A stretch of DNA of 31,396 nucleotides from Salinisphaera sp. UBA1666 (GTDB lineage: Bacteria > Pseudomonadota > Gammaproteobacteria > Nevskiales > Salinisphaeraceae), in NCBI GenBank assembly GCA_002320455.1, contig DCKU01000171.1:1-31396 (forward strand), given 5' to 3'. Below are positions 17,864-26,253 of this stretch, piece after piece. The stretch's first letter is position 1. Each line of letters begins with the position of its first letter. The notes under the pieces were generated by a model that saw nothing but the letters and a program-made list of their open reading frames with translations, was not told the DNA's origin and ran no database searches. The position numbers and the translations under genes were made by a program.

Positions 17864-17892
17864 ATGATACATACATTCGTGTATGTATGTAA
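17864..17892 (-). promoter_or_regulatory. sigma70-type promoter of the efflux operon
   Basis: On the minus strand, TTACAT (17892-17887) and TATCAT (17869-17864) are separated by exactly 17 nt. This places the start of transcription about 28 nt before the adaptor ATG. The AcrR-like palindrome fills the space between the two hexamers, so a bound repressor would block polymerase. Confidence 0.65.
17868..17891. promoter_or_regulatory. AcrR-like operator
   Basis: Arms TACATACAT (17868-17876) and ATGTATGTA (17883-17891) are perfect complements around six bases. Compared from memory with the 24-bp E. coli AcrR operator, 22 of 24 bases agree. A second register, ATACATACA / TGTATGTAT with TTCG between, also exists. 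The site lies midway between the divergent adaptor and TetR-family genes, and probably controls both. TAATAT (17890-17895) is a possible -10 for the repressor gene. Confidence 0.85.
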
Positions 17893-17939
17893 TATAGCGG
17901 CGTCTGTACCGCGTCGAGAATCGGGTTTTTTCTTAAAGT

Positions 17940-18578
17940 ATGGCACGCAAAACAAAAGGTGAGTCCGAACAAACTCGCGCTCGCATACTCGACGCCGCCG
18001 AAATCGAGATGCTCGAACGTGGCGTGGGCAAGGCCTCTCTAGAACAAATTGCGCGTCGTGCCGAGGTCACGCGCGGCGCCATCTATTGGCACTTCGAAGA
18101 TAAAGCGAGTTTGTTACAGGCCATGATCGCGCGTACGAAAATGCCCATGCGCGATCTACGACGATGTATTGGCGAGAACATTCCCAGTGCTGCGCCCCGG
18201 GAGCTGCTACGGGAAATGATGCTGCATGCCGTTCAACGTCTGGCCGGCGACGCACAGCACCGACGCGTCTGTCATATCGTGCTGCACCGCTGCGAGATCA
18301 ACGATCGTGAAGTGGCCAGCAACCGCGTTCTGGAAGCCATGTTCGACGATACGCGTACCGCCCTGCTCGCGCTGTGCGAGGAAATCACGGAAGACTTCGC
18401 GCTAGCGCCGGGCCTGTCGCCGGCCGATGCCAGCGACATGATCGTGGCGTTTCTGGCCGGCCTCTATGAGTGCAGCCTGCGTCACCCTGCCACGTACGCC
18501 GTCGAAAACAACGCGCCCGCAAAGATCGACGCGCTGTTGGGTGGGCTCTTTCCTCAGCCGGCGGGCGGCGCGCCCTAG
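17940..18578 (+). CDS. TetR/AcrR-family repressor of the efflux operon
   Basis: A 212-residue TetR-family regulator. The N-terminal helix-turn-helix is textbook for the AcrR/TtgR/MexR-neighbour group: RARILDAAEIEMLERG, then LEQIARRAEVTRGAIYWHF (about residues 34-53). The C-terminal helical domain would bind pump substrates. It is divergent from the efflux operon with 110 bp between the start codons and the operator in the middle, so auto-regulation together with pump repression is the natural reading. ATG 17940 lacks a clear ribosome site, which fits low expression. Its TAG stop shares the CTAG at 18575-18578 with the stop of the opposing SanA-like gene. Confidence 0.95.
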   Translation: MARKTKGESEQTRARILDAAEIEMLERGVGKASLEQIARRAEVTRGAIYWHFEDKASLLQAMIARTKMPMRDLRRCIGENIPSAAPRELLREMMLHAVQRLAGDAQHRRVCHIVLHRCEINDREVASNRVLEAMFDDTRTALLALCEEITEDFALAPGLSPADASDMIVAFLAGLYECSLRHPATYAVENNAPAKIDALLGGLFPQPAGGAP

Positions 18579-19303
18579 CGCAGCGGCACGCTTCGCGTCG
18601 GCGGAACACCCGTCCCGCGCTCACCGAGCCAGCCGGCACTGAAGTATTCCAGCACCGCCGGGGCGCGCGTATCGATGGGCCTCGGCGGGCCCAGAAACCG
18701 CGGCGGCGTACCCAGCACGAACAGATCGAGAACCGCCTTGACGCGTGCGAAGTACTCACGCGCCTCGGTACGAAGCGGCTGACGGCGATCTTCGTCGGGC
18801 CAGGTATAGCCCCGCGCGGCGAGGCCGGTATGACGCGCAATAAACAGTGCCCGGTACTCGTGATATCGCTGCGTAATCAGCGTTGTTCGGGACACACCGA
18901 AAACCGCGCGCGCGCGAACGATCGAATCCAGCGTTCGAAACCCCGCGAAGTCCAGCGTGATCGCACTATCCGGCACGCCCAGCCGTCGCAGCGCCTGATA
19001 CATTTTCTGCGGTTCGTTATAGGCCTTCGACGGATTGGCCCCCGAGACCAACAAGAAGCGTGCCTTGCCGGCGTGATATAGCTGGGCCGCGGCGTTAATC
19101 CGGTTTTCGAACAACAAATTGGGCCGACCGGTATGGGTATAGGGGCTGGTGCCCAGAACCACGGCCACATCAGTGGCAGGAATACGCTCCACGGTGTCGT
19201 ATATCGCGCCGCGAGTGCTGGCGATCACCCACGTATTGAGAGCCAGCGCTACCAGCGCGGCTGTGCCGGCCAGCGAAATGAACCAACGAACCACCGTCAT
19301 CAT
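18575..19303 (-). CDS. SanA/YdcF-like DUF218 membrane protein
   Basis: A 242-residue protein with one N-terminal membrane segment (about residues 5-25) and a DUF218 domain (PF02698). The cues DVAVVLGTSPY, LFENRINAAAQLYHAGKARFLLVSGAN and LDFAGFRTLDSIVRA match the SanA branch, linked in enterobacteria to envelope barrier function and vancomycin exclusion. ATG 19303 is preceded by AGGTGGG at suitable spacing. The longer frame from 19372 overlaps the VWA gene and adds a non-hydrophobic leader. The enzymatic activity of this domain is not settled. It follows the VWA gene by 52 bp and may be the last gene of that run. Confidence 0.88.
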   Translation of the reverse strand: MMTVVRWFISLAGTAALVALALNTWVIASTRGAIYDTVERIPATDVAVVLGTSPYTHTGRPNLLFENRINAAAQLYHAGKARFLLVSGANPSKAYNEPQKMYQALRRLGVPDSAITLDFAGFRTLDSIVRARAVFGVSRTTLITQRYHEYRALFIARHTGLAARGYTWPDEDRRQPLRTEAREYFARVKAVLDLFVLGTPPRFLGPPRPIDTRAPAVLEYFSAGWLGERGTGVPPTRSVPLR

Positions 19304-19355
19304 GGCGTACCCACCTGCGCGCTGTGCTCGACCATCGTCTGCACGGGGGCCCGTG

Positions 19356-20558
19356 TCATGACGGTAGCTCACTCGGCGCCGCCGGCTGCGCGAGCGCGCT
19401 GATAGCCGCCGAGAGGCCGGCCGGGGTGAGCTCGTACATGCGATCGTCCATGAGGCGACGCGTCATCTCGATCGAGGGCGTGAAATCCCAGCGCTCGGCC
19501 GGAACCGGGTTAAGCCAGACCGAGCGTGGGAACGCCTGACGCACTCGACCCAGCCACGTTGCCCCCGCTTCATCGTTCCAGTGTTCGACCGAGCCCCCCG
19601 GGTAGGCGATCTCGTATGGGCTCATCGTCGCGTCGCCTACAAACAACACGCGATAGTCTTCGCCGTACGTGCGACACAGCTCGCGGGTGGCCACAGTCTC
19701 CTGTCGCCGGCGTTTATTGTCATCCCACACCGCTTCGTAGATGAAGTTGTGGAAATAGTAATACCGCAAATGCTGGAACTCGGAGCGCGCGGCGGTGAAC
19801 AGCTGCTCACAGATAGCGACGTGATCGTCCATCGAACCGCCGACGTCGAACAGGATCAATAACTTCATCGCGTTGCGCCGGCTGGCGCGATAGACCAGAT
19901 CGAGCTGACCGCCACGGCGCGCGGTCGAGGCAATGGTGTCGTCCAGATCCAGCTCTTCGGCTGCACCTTCGCGCGCGAAACGCCGCAGCCGCCGCAGGGC
20001 AATCTGTATGTTACGCGTGCCGAGTGCGACGTCATCGGCCAGATCGGCGTACTCGCGCTGTTCCCAGACCTTCACGGCCCGCCGATGACGACTACCGTCC
20101 TGGCCGATCCGTATGCCTTCGGGGTTGTAACCATAGGCGCCGAACGGAGAGCGCCCGGCGGTGCCGATCCATTTGTTGCCGCCCTCGTGGCGTTCGTCCT
20201 GCTCGGCCAGGCGTTTTTCCAGCGTTTCCATGAGCTTGTCCCAGCCGCCGAGCGCCTCGATCTGGGCTTTCTGGTCGTCGGTGAGATCCAGCTCTGCGAG
20301 CTTTTCAAGCCACGAATCCGGGATATTGATCGTCTCGCCGCCGACCTGTTCGACGCCCTTGAAATAGGCCGCGAACACGCGATCGAAACGGTCGAAATGG
20401 GTCTCGTCCTTGACCAGACAGGTACGAGCCAGCACATAAAACGACTCGATCGACAGCCCGGCAACGTGTGCCTCTAGGCCCTCCAGAAGCGCCAGATACT
20501 CGGTGATCGAGGTTTTCAATCCGCCGTCGCGCAGCGCATAGAAGAAGTCGATCAACAT
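19356..20558 (-). CDS. VWA domain protein, CoxE-like
   Basis: A 400-residue protein of the CoxE-like VWA family (PF05762 style). The N-terminus IDFFYALRDGGLKTSITEYLALLEGL is typical. The C-terminal half holds the VWA domain with a MIDAS-like DVGGS (238-242) and the later FVGDATMSPYEI, which this family also conserves. A metal at the MIDAS site would bind a client protein. Such proteins pair with MoxR AAA+ ATPases as chaperone-like complexes that insert cofactors or remodel targets. The gene starts 6 bp after moxR and has no obvious ribosome site of its own, so coupled translation is likely. No carbon-monoxide dehydrogenase gene is nearby, so the client is unknown. Confidence 0.92.
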   Translation of the reverse strand: MLIDFFYALRDGGLKTSITEYLALLEGLEAHVAGLSIESFYVLARTCLVKDETHFDRFDRVFAAYFKGVEQVGGETINIPDSWLEKLAELDLTDDQKAQIEALGGWDKLMETLEKRLAEQDERHEGGNKWIGTAGRSPFGAYGYNPEGIRIGQDGSRHRRAVKVWEQREYADLADDVALGTRNIQIALRRLRRFAREGAAEELDLDDTIASTARRGGQLDLVYRASRRNAMKLLILFDVGGSMDDHVAICEQLFTAARSEFQHLRYYYFHNFIYEAVWDDNKRRRQETVATRELCRTYGEDYRVLFVGDATMSPYEIAYPGGSVEHWNDEAGATWLGRVRQAFPRSVWLNPVPAERWDFTPSIEMTRRLMDDRMYELTPAGLSAAISALAQPAAPSELPS

Positions 20559-20564
20559 GACGAA

Positions 20565-21410
20565 TCAGCGTCGGCTGCGCCGGCTCATGAACGCCAGGCG
20601 CTCGAACAGATGGATATCCTGCTCGTTCTTGAGCAGCGCCCCGTGCAGCGGCGGCAGGTCCTCGTCGCTGCCGTGGAGCGCCTCGGCCGGGATATCCTCG
20701 GCCAGCAGGAGTTTGAGCCAGTCGATGAGCTCTGAAGTAGAGGGCTTTTTCTTGATACCCGGCACCGCGCGGATATCGAAGAATAGATCCAGCGCATCCG
20801 AGAGCAGGCGTTTTTTCAGATCCGGGAAGTGAACAGCCACGATATCGGCCATCGTGGCCTTATCGGGAAAACTGATGTAGTGAAAGAAACAACGGCGCAG
20901 AAATGCATCCGGCAGCTCTTTCTCGTTGTTGGAGGTGATGATGATAATCGGGCGATGCCGGGCCTCGATGGTCTGGCGTGTCTCGTACACGTCAAACGCC
21001 ATGCGATCGAGCTCGCGCAGCAGGTCGTTGGGAAATTCGACGTCTGCCTTGTCGATCTCGTCGATCAGCAGCACCGGCTGCTCATCGGCGACGAAGCATT
21101 CCCAGAGCGGGCCCGGCACGATGTAGTTGCCAATATCGTGTACCCGGGCGTCGCCCAGCTGGGAATCACGAAGGCGCGAGACGGCGTCGTACTCGTAGAG
21201 CCCTTGCGCGGCCTTCGTGGTGGACTTGATATGCCAGGCGTGCAACGTCTTGCCCAGGCCCGCGGCCACTTCTTCGGCCAGCATGGTCTTGCCCGTGCCC
21301 GGCTCGCCCTTGATCAGCAGCGGCCGCGACAGCGTGGCTGCTGCGTTGACGGCCAGCTTCAGATCGTCGGTGGCAACGTAGCGCTCGGTTCCCGCGAATT
21401 GCACGCTCAT
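20565..21410 (-). CDS. MoxR-family AAA+ ATPase
   Basis: A 281-residue AAA+ ATPase of the MoxR group. Walker A is GEPGTGKT (35-42) and Walker B is VLLIDEID (113-120). NNEKELPDAFLRRCFFHYISFPD carries sensor-like and arginine residues. GAGGA lies about 8 bp before ATG 21410. It begins 11 bp after the pgk stop and 6 bp before the VWA gene, so pgk, moxR and the VWA gene may share a message. With the VWA protein it should form an ATP-driven remodelling complex. Its target is not encoded in an obvious way in this window. Confidence 0.93.
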   Translation of the reverse strand: MSVQFAGTERYVATDDLKLAVNAAATLSRPLLIKGEPGTGKTMLAEEVAAGLGKTLHAWHIKSTTKAAQGLYEYDAVSRLRDSQLGDARVHDIGNYIVPGPLWECFVADEQPVLLIDEIDKADVEFPNDLLRELDRMAFDVYETRQTIEARHRPIIIITSNNEKELPDAFLRRCFFHYISFPDKATMADIVAVHFPDLKKRLLSDALDLFFDIRAVPGIKKKPSTSELIDWLKLLLAEDIPAEALHGSDEDLPPLHGALLKNEQDIHLFERLAFMSRRSRR

Positions 21411-21421
21411 GGCCTGTCCTC

Positions 21422-22597
21422 TTATTGAGCCCGGTTGGCAAGTGCTGCGATGGCAGGCAGCGTTTTGCCTTCCAGGAACTCTAGAAACGCCCCGCCACCG
21501 GTCGATATATAGCTGACGTCGTTACCGACGCCATATTTCTCGATGGCCGCCAGGGTATCGCCGCCGCCGGCGATCGAGAACGCCTCACTCTCGGCGATCG
21601 CCTGCGACAGGGCTTCAGTGCCGCCGCCAAACGCATCGATCTCGAACACGCCCACCGGGCCGTTCCAGACGATCGTACCGGCCGACTTGAGAATACCCGC
21701 GACGCTCTCGCGGGCCTTCGGGCCGATATCCAGAATCATCTCGTCGGCGCCCACGCCGTCAACCGCGCGCTGCTCGGCGGTGGCGTTCTCGGAGAGTTCA
21801 TTGGCCACGATCACGTCCTCGGGCAGCGGGATATCGCCGCCGTTGGCCCGAATATCGGCGTGGATAGCCTTGGCCTCATCGACCAAGTCGGTTTCATAGA
21901 GCGAGCCGCCGACGTCGTGCCCGGCCGCGGCCAAGAACGTGTTGGCAATGCCGCCGCCCACGATGAGCTGATCCGCCAGGCTCGACAGCGACTTCAAAAG
22001 CGCCAGCTTCGACGACACCTTGGAACCACCCACGATAACCACCAGCGGGCGCTTGGGATTATCCATAGCCGCGGTCAGCGCTTTGACCTCGGCCATCAAC
22101 AGCGGCCCGGCACAGGCTTTGGGCGCGAAACGCGCGACCCCTTCGGTCGAGGCCTGGGCGCGGTGGGCGGTGCCGAATGCATCCATGACGAACACATCAC
22201 AAAGCGCGCCCATCTTGCGGGCCAACGCTTCGTCGTTGGCTTTTTCGCCCACGTTGAAACGCACGTTTTCACACACGACCAGCTCGCCTTCGGCGACTTC
22301 GACGCCGTCCAGCCAGTCCTTGATCAAGGGCACTTCAAAGCCCAGCTCGCCGGACAGCCAGCGGGCAACGGGCCCAAGGCTGTCGGCTTCGGTCGGCTCG
22401 CCCTCGGTCGGCCGCCCCAGGTGAGCCATGACCATGACACGAGCGCCGGCTTCGATCGCTTTCTTGATTGTAGGCAGAGCCGCGCGCAGGCGCGCGGCCG
22501 AGGTCACTTCTCCATCCTTGATCGGCACGTTCAGGTCTTCGCGAATCAGCACGCGCTTGCCCGCGAGCTCGACGTCATCCATCGAAAACATGTTCAT
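21422..22597 (-). CDS. pgk: phosphoglycerate kinase
   Basis: Glycolytic/gluconeogenic kinase interconverting 1,3-bisphosphoglycerate plus ADP and 3-phosphoglycerate plus ATP in the cytoplasm. It has 391 residues, the normal bacterial size. Seen are GKRVLIREDLNVP near the N-terminus, MAHLGRP, the VVIVGGSKVSSKL hinge region, WNGPVGVFE and the C-terminal GGGDTLAA nucleotide-binding loop followed by STGGGAFLEFLEGK. Start choice is uncertain: TTG 22600, ATG 22597 and ATG 22591 are in frame, and AAGGA sits 13 nt before ATG 22597. A terminator separates it from gap, so it may have its own promoter. Confidence 0.96.
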   Translation of the reverse strand: MNMFSMDDVELAGKRVLIREDLNVPIKDGEVTSAARLRAALPTIKKAIEAGARVMVMAHLGRPTEGEPTEADSLGPVARWLSGELGFEVPLIKDWLDGVEVAEGELVVCENVRFNVGEKANDEALARKMGALCDVFVMDAFGTAHRAQASTEGVARFAPKACAGPLLMAEVKALTAAMDNPKRPLVVIVGGSKVSSKLALLKSLSSLADQLIVGGGIANTFLAAAGHDVGGSLYETDLVDEAKAIHADIRANGGDIPLPEDVIVANELSENATAEQRAVDGVGADEMILDIGPKARESVAGILKSAGTIVWNGPVGVFEIDAFGGGTEALSQAIAESEAFSIAGGGDTLAAIEKYGVGNDVSYISTGGGAFLEFLEGKTLPAIAALANRAQ

Positions 22598-22679
22598 CAA
22601 AATTGCTTAGTCCTTGTCATTCGCCGCCGGGCGGCGTGGTGCGCGACCGACGTAGCACGGCTGCCATATCGCCGCCATA

Positions 22680-22711
22680 CAAACACAAAGACCGGAACAT
22701 GTCCGGTCTTT
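22680..22711 (-). terminator. terminator between gap and pgk
   Basis: On the minus strand a perfect 10-bp stem (arms 22711-22702 and 22696-22687, AAAGACCGGA / TCCGGTCTTT) with a 5-nt loop follows the gap stop. The tail TTTGTGTTTG is only partly T-rich, so readthrough into pgk is likely. Confidence 0.65.
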
Positions 22712-22736
22712 GGTCTTCATAAAGGTCGGGTACGGG

Positions 22737-23747
22737 TTAGCCCGCGTTCGCCATGGCAATCGCCGTGTCGAGCATCCGGTTGGAAAAGCCCCACTCGTTG
22801 TCGTACCAGGAGCAGACCTTGATCAAGCGGCCACCGGCCACCTTGGTCAGCTTGGAGTCCACGGTCGAGGACGCCGGGTTGTGGTTGTAATCCACCGAAA
22901 CCAGCTCTTCCTCGGTGTAGGCCAGAACGCCCTTGAGCTCACCGCCGGCGGCTTTCTTGAGCACTTCGTTGACCTGCTCGACGGTGACGTCCTGCGAGAC
23001 CGTGGCCGACAGGTCGACGAACGATACGTTGATGGTGGGCACGCGCACCGCGAAGCCGTCGAGCTTGCCTTCCAGCTCGGGCAGCACGAGGCTGACGGCT
23101 GCGGCAGCACCCGTCTTGGTCGGAATCATGCTCTGCGTGGCGCTGCGCGCTCGACGAATGTCCTTGTGATAAACGTCCGAGAGCACCTGGTCGTTGGTGT
23201 ACGAATGGATGGTGTTCATCAGCCCGTACTCAATGCCGAAGGCTTCGTGCAGCGGCTTGACCAGCGGCGCCAGGCAGTTGGTCGTGCAGGAGGCGTTAGA
23301 GACGATCTTGTCTTCGGGCGTCAGCGTTTCATGGTTAACGCCGTAGACGACCGTTTTCACGTCGCTGCCGGCGGGAGCCGAGATGAGCACCTTCTTGGCG
23401 CCGCCTTTGAGGTGGGCGCTGGCCTTGTCCTGACTGGCGAACAGGCCGGTGCACTCCATGACCACGTCTACGTCCAGCTCGCCCCAGGGCAGATTGGCCG
23501 GGTCGCGCTCGGAGAGCACACGGATCTTGTGGCCGTCAACGACCAGATGATCGCCTTCGGCACTGACCTCGCCCGGGAACTTGCCGTGGGCGGTGTCGTA
23601 CTGGGTCAGATGCGCATTCATCTGTGCGTCGCCCAGGTCGTTGATCGCAACGATCTCGATCTCGCCGGTGCGCTTGGCCTCGAACAAGGCGCGAAGCACG
23701 TTGCGACCGATGCGGCCGTAGCCGTTGATGCCGATTTTTACTGCCAT
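22737..23747 (-). CDS. gap: type I glyceraldehyde-3-phosphate dehydrogenase
   Basis: A 336-residue enzyme oxidising glyceraldehyde 3-phosphate to 1,3-bisphosphoglycerate with a nicotinamide cofactor. The Rossmann start is GINGYGRIGR, and the catalytic motif is SNASCTTNCLAP with Cys154 and partner His181 (HSYTNDQ). The C-terminal SWYDNEWGFSNRM is standard. Asp37 in AINDL favours NAD, although the following residues resemble some GapB-like enzymes, so cofactor preference is open. AGGAG lies just before the ATG. It is 75 bp downstream of tkt on the same strand. Confidence 0.96.
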   Translation of the reverse strand: MAVKIGINGYGRIGRNVLRALFEAKRTGEIEIVAINDLGDAQMNAHLTQYDTAHGKFPGEVSAEGDHLVVDGHKIRVLSERDPANLPWGELDVDVVMECTGLFASQDKASAHLKGGAKKVLISAPAGSDVKTVVYGVNHETLTPEDKIVSNASCTTNCLAPLVKPLHEAFGIEYGLMNTIHSYTNDQVLSDVYHKDIRRARSATQSMIPTKTGAAAAVSLVLPELEGKLDGFAVRVPTINVSFVDLSATVSQDVTVEQVNEVLKKAAGGELKGVLAYTEEELVSVDYNHNPASSTVDSKLTKVAGGRLIKVCSWYDNEWGFSNRMLDTAIAMANAG

Positions 23748-23822
23748 GTTGGCTCCTGAAAGTCTTCAATAAAACGTTTGTGCCGATGACCGCGGCGCGG
23801 GATCGAGCGATGTGCGATCGGT

Positions 23823-25820
23823 TTAGGCCTGGCGTTTGACGGCCTCGACCACACCGTCTTCGGTGACGCCGAACTCGGCATACACTTCTTCGGCCGGCGC
23901 CGATAGACCGAAATCGTTGACGCCGACCACGTCACCGGTCGCGCCTACGTATCGATACCAGCTGTCCGAAACACCGGCCTCGACGGCCACACGTGCCGTG
24001 ACGTCGCCCGGCAGCACGCTATCACGATAGGCCTGATCCTGGCTGGCAAACACTTCGATACAAGGCATCGACACCACGCGCGTGGCAATACCGCCCTGTG
24101 TCAGACGTTTTGCAGCGTTGACGGCCAGCTCCAGCTCGGTGCCGGTACCGATCACGATGGCATCCGGCGTGCCTTGGGTATCGACCAGCACATACCCCCC
24201 CTTGGCAATCGCGTCCACAGTGTCATCGTCACGCTCGTGGTGGTCGGTATCTTGACGCGACAGCGCGATGGCGCACGGGCCGTTGACCCGTTCGATCGCC
24301 GACTTCCAAGCGACAGCCGTTTCTACGTCGTCGCCGGGACGCCAGACATGCAGATTCGGAATCAGGCGCAGCGCCGCCACATGCTCGACCGCTTGGTGGG
24401 TGGGTCCGTCCTCGCCAAGACCAATCGAATCATGGGTATAGACAAAGACGTTGCGCGACTGCATGAGTGCGGCCATGCGCACGGCGTTGCGCGCATAGTC
24501 AGAGAACGTCAGGAACGTGGCACCGAAAGGAACAAGTCCGCCGTGAAGGCTCATGCCGTTGGTCATGGCCGACATGCCGAATTCGCGCACCCCGTAGCAG
24601 CAGTAGTTGCCGCTCTTGTCGGTCGCCGACACCGGTCGATACCCGTCGAAATCGGTGCCGTTGGAGCCGCTCAGGTCGGCCGAGCCGCCGAACAGCTCGG
24701 GCAACAGCTGCGAAAAGGCCCCGAGCGCCGCTTTGGACGACTTGCGTGTGGCCGTTCGCTTGCCGTCGGCTTGCGTCTTGTCAATAAACACCTTGGCCTC
24801 GGCAGACCAGTTGGCCGGGAACCGGTTATCCATGCGCCGATCAAATTCGGCCAGCAAATCGGGGTGACTACGCGCGACGCGATCGTAACGCTCCTGCCAA
24901 GCCGCCTCAGCCTGCTTGCCCGCCTGGCGATGATCCCAGGCATCATAGATATCGTCGGGCACTGCAAAACGAGTCTCGTCGGACCAGCCCAGCTCTTGAC
25001 GTGCGGCGGCGATCTCGTCGTCGCCCAGAGCGGCGCCGTGCACCTTGGCGGTGCCCTTCATGTTGGGCGCGCCCCAGCCAATGACCGTCTTGCAGCAGAT
25101 AATCGTGGGCCGTGAGGTATCGGCCTTGGCTTCGCGGATGGCGGCGTCGATCGACTTGGCGTCGTGGCCATCCACGTCAGCGATCACCTGCCACCCGTAG
25201 GCCTCGAAGCGGCCCGGAACGTCTTCTGTGTACCAGCCCTTGGTTTCACCGTCGATCGAGATACCGTTATCGTCGTAGAATACCACCAGCTTGCCGAGCC
25301 CTAGCGTGCCCGCCAGCGAGCAGGCTTCGTGGCTGATGCCTTCCATCAGACAGCCATCGCCGGCAAAGCAATACGTGTGGTGATCGACCAACGTCTCGTC
25401 GCTGACGTTGAAATGCGCCGCCAGGCTGGCTTCGGCCAACGCCATGCCAACCGCATTGCCCAAACCCTGTCCGAGCGGGCCGGTCGTTGTTTCGACGCCC
25501 GGGGTCATGAAGTTTTCCGGATGCCCTGGCGTCTTGGAATGTAGCTGGCGGAACGCCTTGATGTCCTCCAGCGACACGTCATAGCCGGTGAGGTGCAGTG
25601 CTGCGTATTGCAGCATCGAGCCATGGCCGTTGGACAACAGGAATCGGTCCCTATCGACCCACTCCGGATTAGCCGGGTTGTACTTCATGTGGTCGTTAAA
25701 CAACACCTCGGCAATGTCGGCCATGCCCATCGGCATTCCCGGGTGTCCGGAATTAGCCTGCTGGACGGCATCCATCGACAGGATACGAATCGCATTCGCC
25801 AGATCGCGACGTTCGGGCAT
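23823..25820 (-). CDS. tkt: transketolase
   Basis: Thiamine-diphosphate enzyme of the pentose phosphate pathway, transferring two-carbon units between sugar phosphates. It has 665 residues (E. coli TktA 663). Motifs include NSGHPGMPMG with His26, LLSNGHGSMLQY, the ThDP-binding GDGCLMEGISHEA, DDNGISIDG, and GLGEDGPTHQAVEH in the pyrimidine domain. ATG 25820 has GGAG five bases upstream and matches the usual N-terminus (MPERRDLANAIR). The longer frame needs a TTG at 25865. It heads the tkt-gap-pgk run, an arrangement common in proteobacteria. Confidence 0.96.
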   Translation of the reverse strand: MPERRDLANAIRILSMDAVQQANSGHPGMPMGMADIAEVLFNDHMKYNPANPEWVDRDRFLLSNGHGSMLQYAALHLTGYDVSLEDIKAFRQLHSKTPGHPENFMTPGVETTTGPLGQGLGNAVGMALAEASLAAHFNVSDETLVDHHTYCFAGDGCLMEGISHEACSLAGTLGLGKLVVFYDDNGISIDGETKGWYTEDVPGRFEAYGWQVIADVDGHDAKSIDAAIREAKADTSRPTIICCKTVIGWGAPNMKGTAKVHGAALGDDEIAAARQELGWSDETRFAVPDDIYDAWDHRQAGKQAEAAWQERYDRVARSHPDLLAEFDRRMDNRFPANWSAEAKVFIDKTQADGKRTATRKSSKAALGAFSQLLPELFGGSADLSGSNGTDFDGYRPVSATDKSGNYCCYGVREFGMSAMTNGMSLHGGLVPFGATFLTFSDYARNAVRMAALMQSRNVFVYTHDSIGLGEDGPTHQAVEHVAALRLIPNLHVWRPGDDVETAVAWKSAIERVNGPCAIALSRQDTDHHERDDDTVDAIAKGGYVLVDTQGTPDAIVIGTGTELELAVNAAKRLTQGGIATRVVSMPCIEVFASQDQAYRDSVLPGDVTARVAVEAGVSDSWYRYVGATGDVVGVNDFGLSAPAEEVYAEFGVTEDGVVEAVKRQA

Positions 25821-26253
25821 CTCCACTCCAATACGAGTTTTTTTATCGCGGTCATTGTCTGGCAAAGCGGTGCCACGAGCAACACAGCAAATACCGGCTC
25901 TCGCTGGCTGTTTAAACCGACAAACCCGAGCCAGACTCTATTTATAATTTTAATTGATAGGCAATCTGCATAGGCAGAAACTTTCTTTGGCCTAGAAGCA
26001 ATTCACTTTAAAGTCATGTGCTTGGCTGCCACGCCCTCACGACAAGTCGCTAATTGGCGACGGTATATTTTGGTGGCCTAAGACTATTGACCCATGAGCA
26101 TATTGATTTGCGCGCGATCTTGTGTGCTAGCGTCAACCGGGCGCCAAACAACAGCGTGCAATCAACTTGTTACCTGCCTGGCATATACAGGCTGTAGCAC
26201 GTAGTGACTTATAGCCGGCCCGATGTCGGTTCTATCTGCTCAGGGGAAAACGC
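25821..26253. other. divergent regulatory region between tkt and the ferritin-like gene
   Basis: No gene is seen. The stretch 25938-25960 is strongly AT-rich against a GC-rich background and is a likely promoter zone for tkt, although no clean -35/-10 pair stands out. A symmetric dyad lies at 25996-26023. GCCTG (26176-26180) / CAGGC (26188-26192) flanks GCATATA. TTGATT (26103-26108) and TATACA (26184-26189) are isolated promoter-like hexamers for the rightward gene. Confidence 0.5.
25996..26023. promoter_or_regulatory. composite dyad in the tkt/ferritin-like intergenic region
   Basis: Outer arms AAGCA (25996-26000) and TGCTT (26019-26023) are symmetric about an inner perfect palindrome ACTTTAAAGT (26005-26014), with four bases on each side. 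The layout suggests a dimeric DNA-binding site. No regulator is identified for it. Confidence 0.35.

Noticed and set aside
22622..22636. CGCCGCC-G-GGCGGCG upstream of pgk considered as an operator
   Set aside because: It is pure GC in a GC-rich genome with a one-base centre and no supporting context, so it may well be chance.
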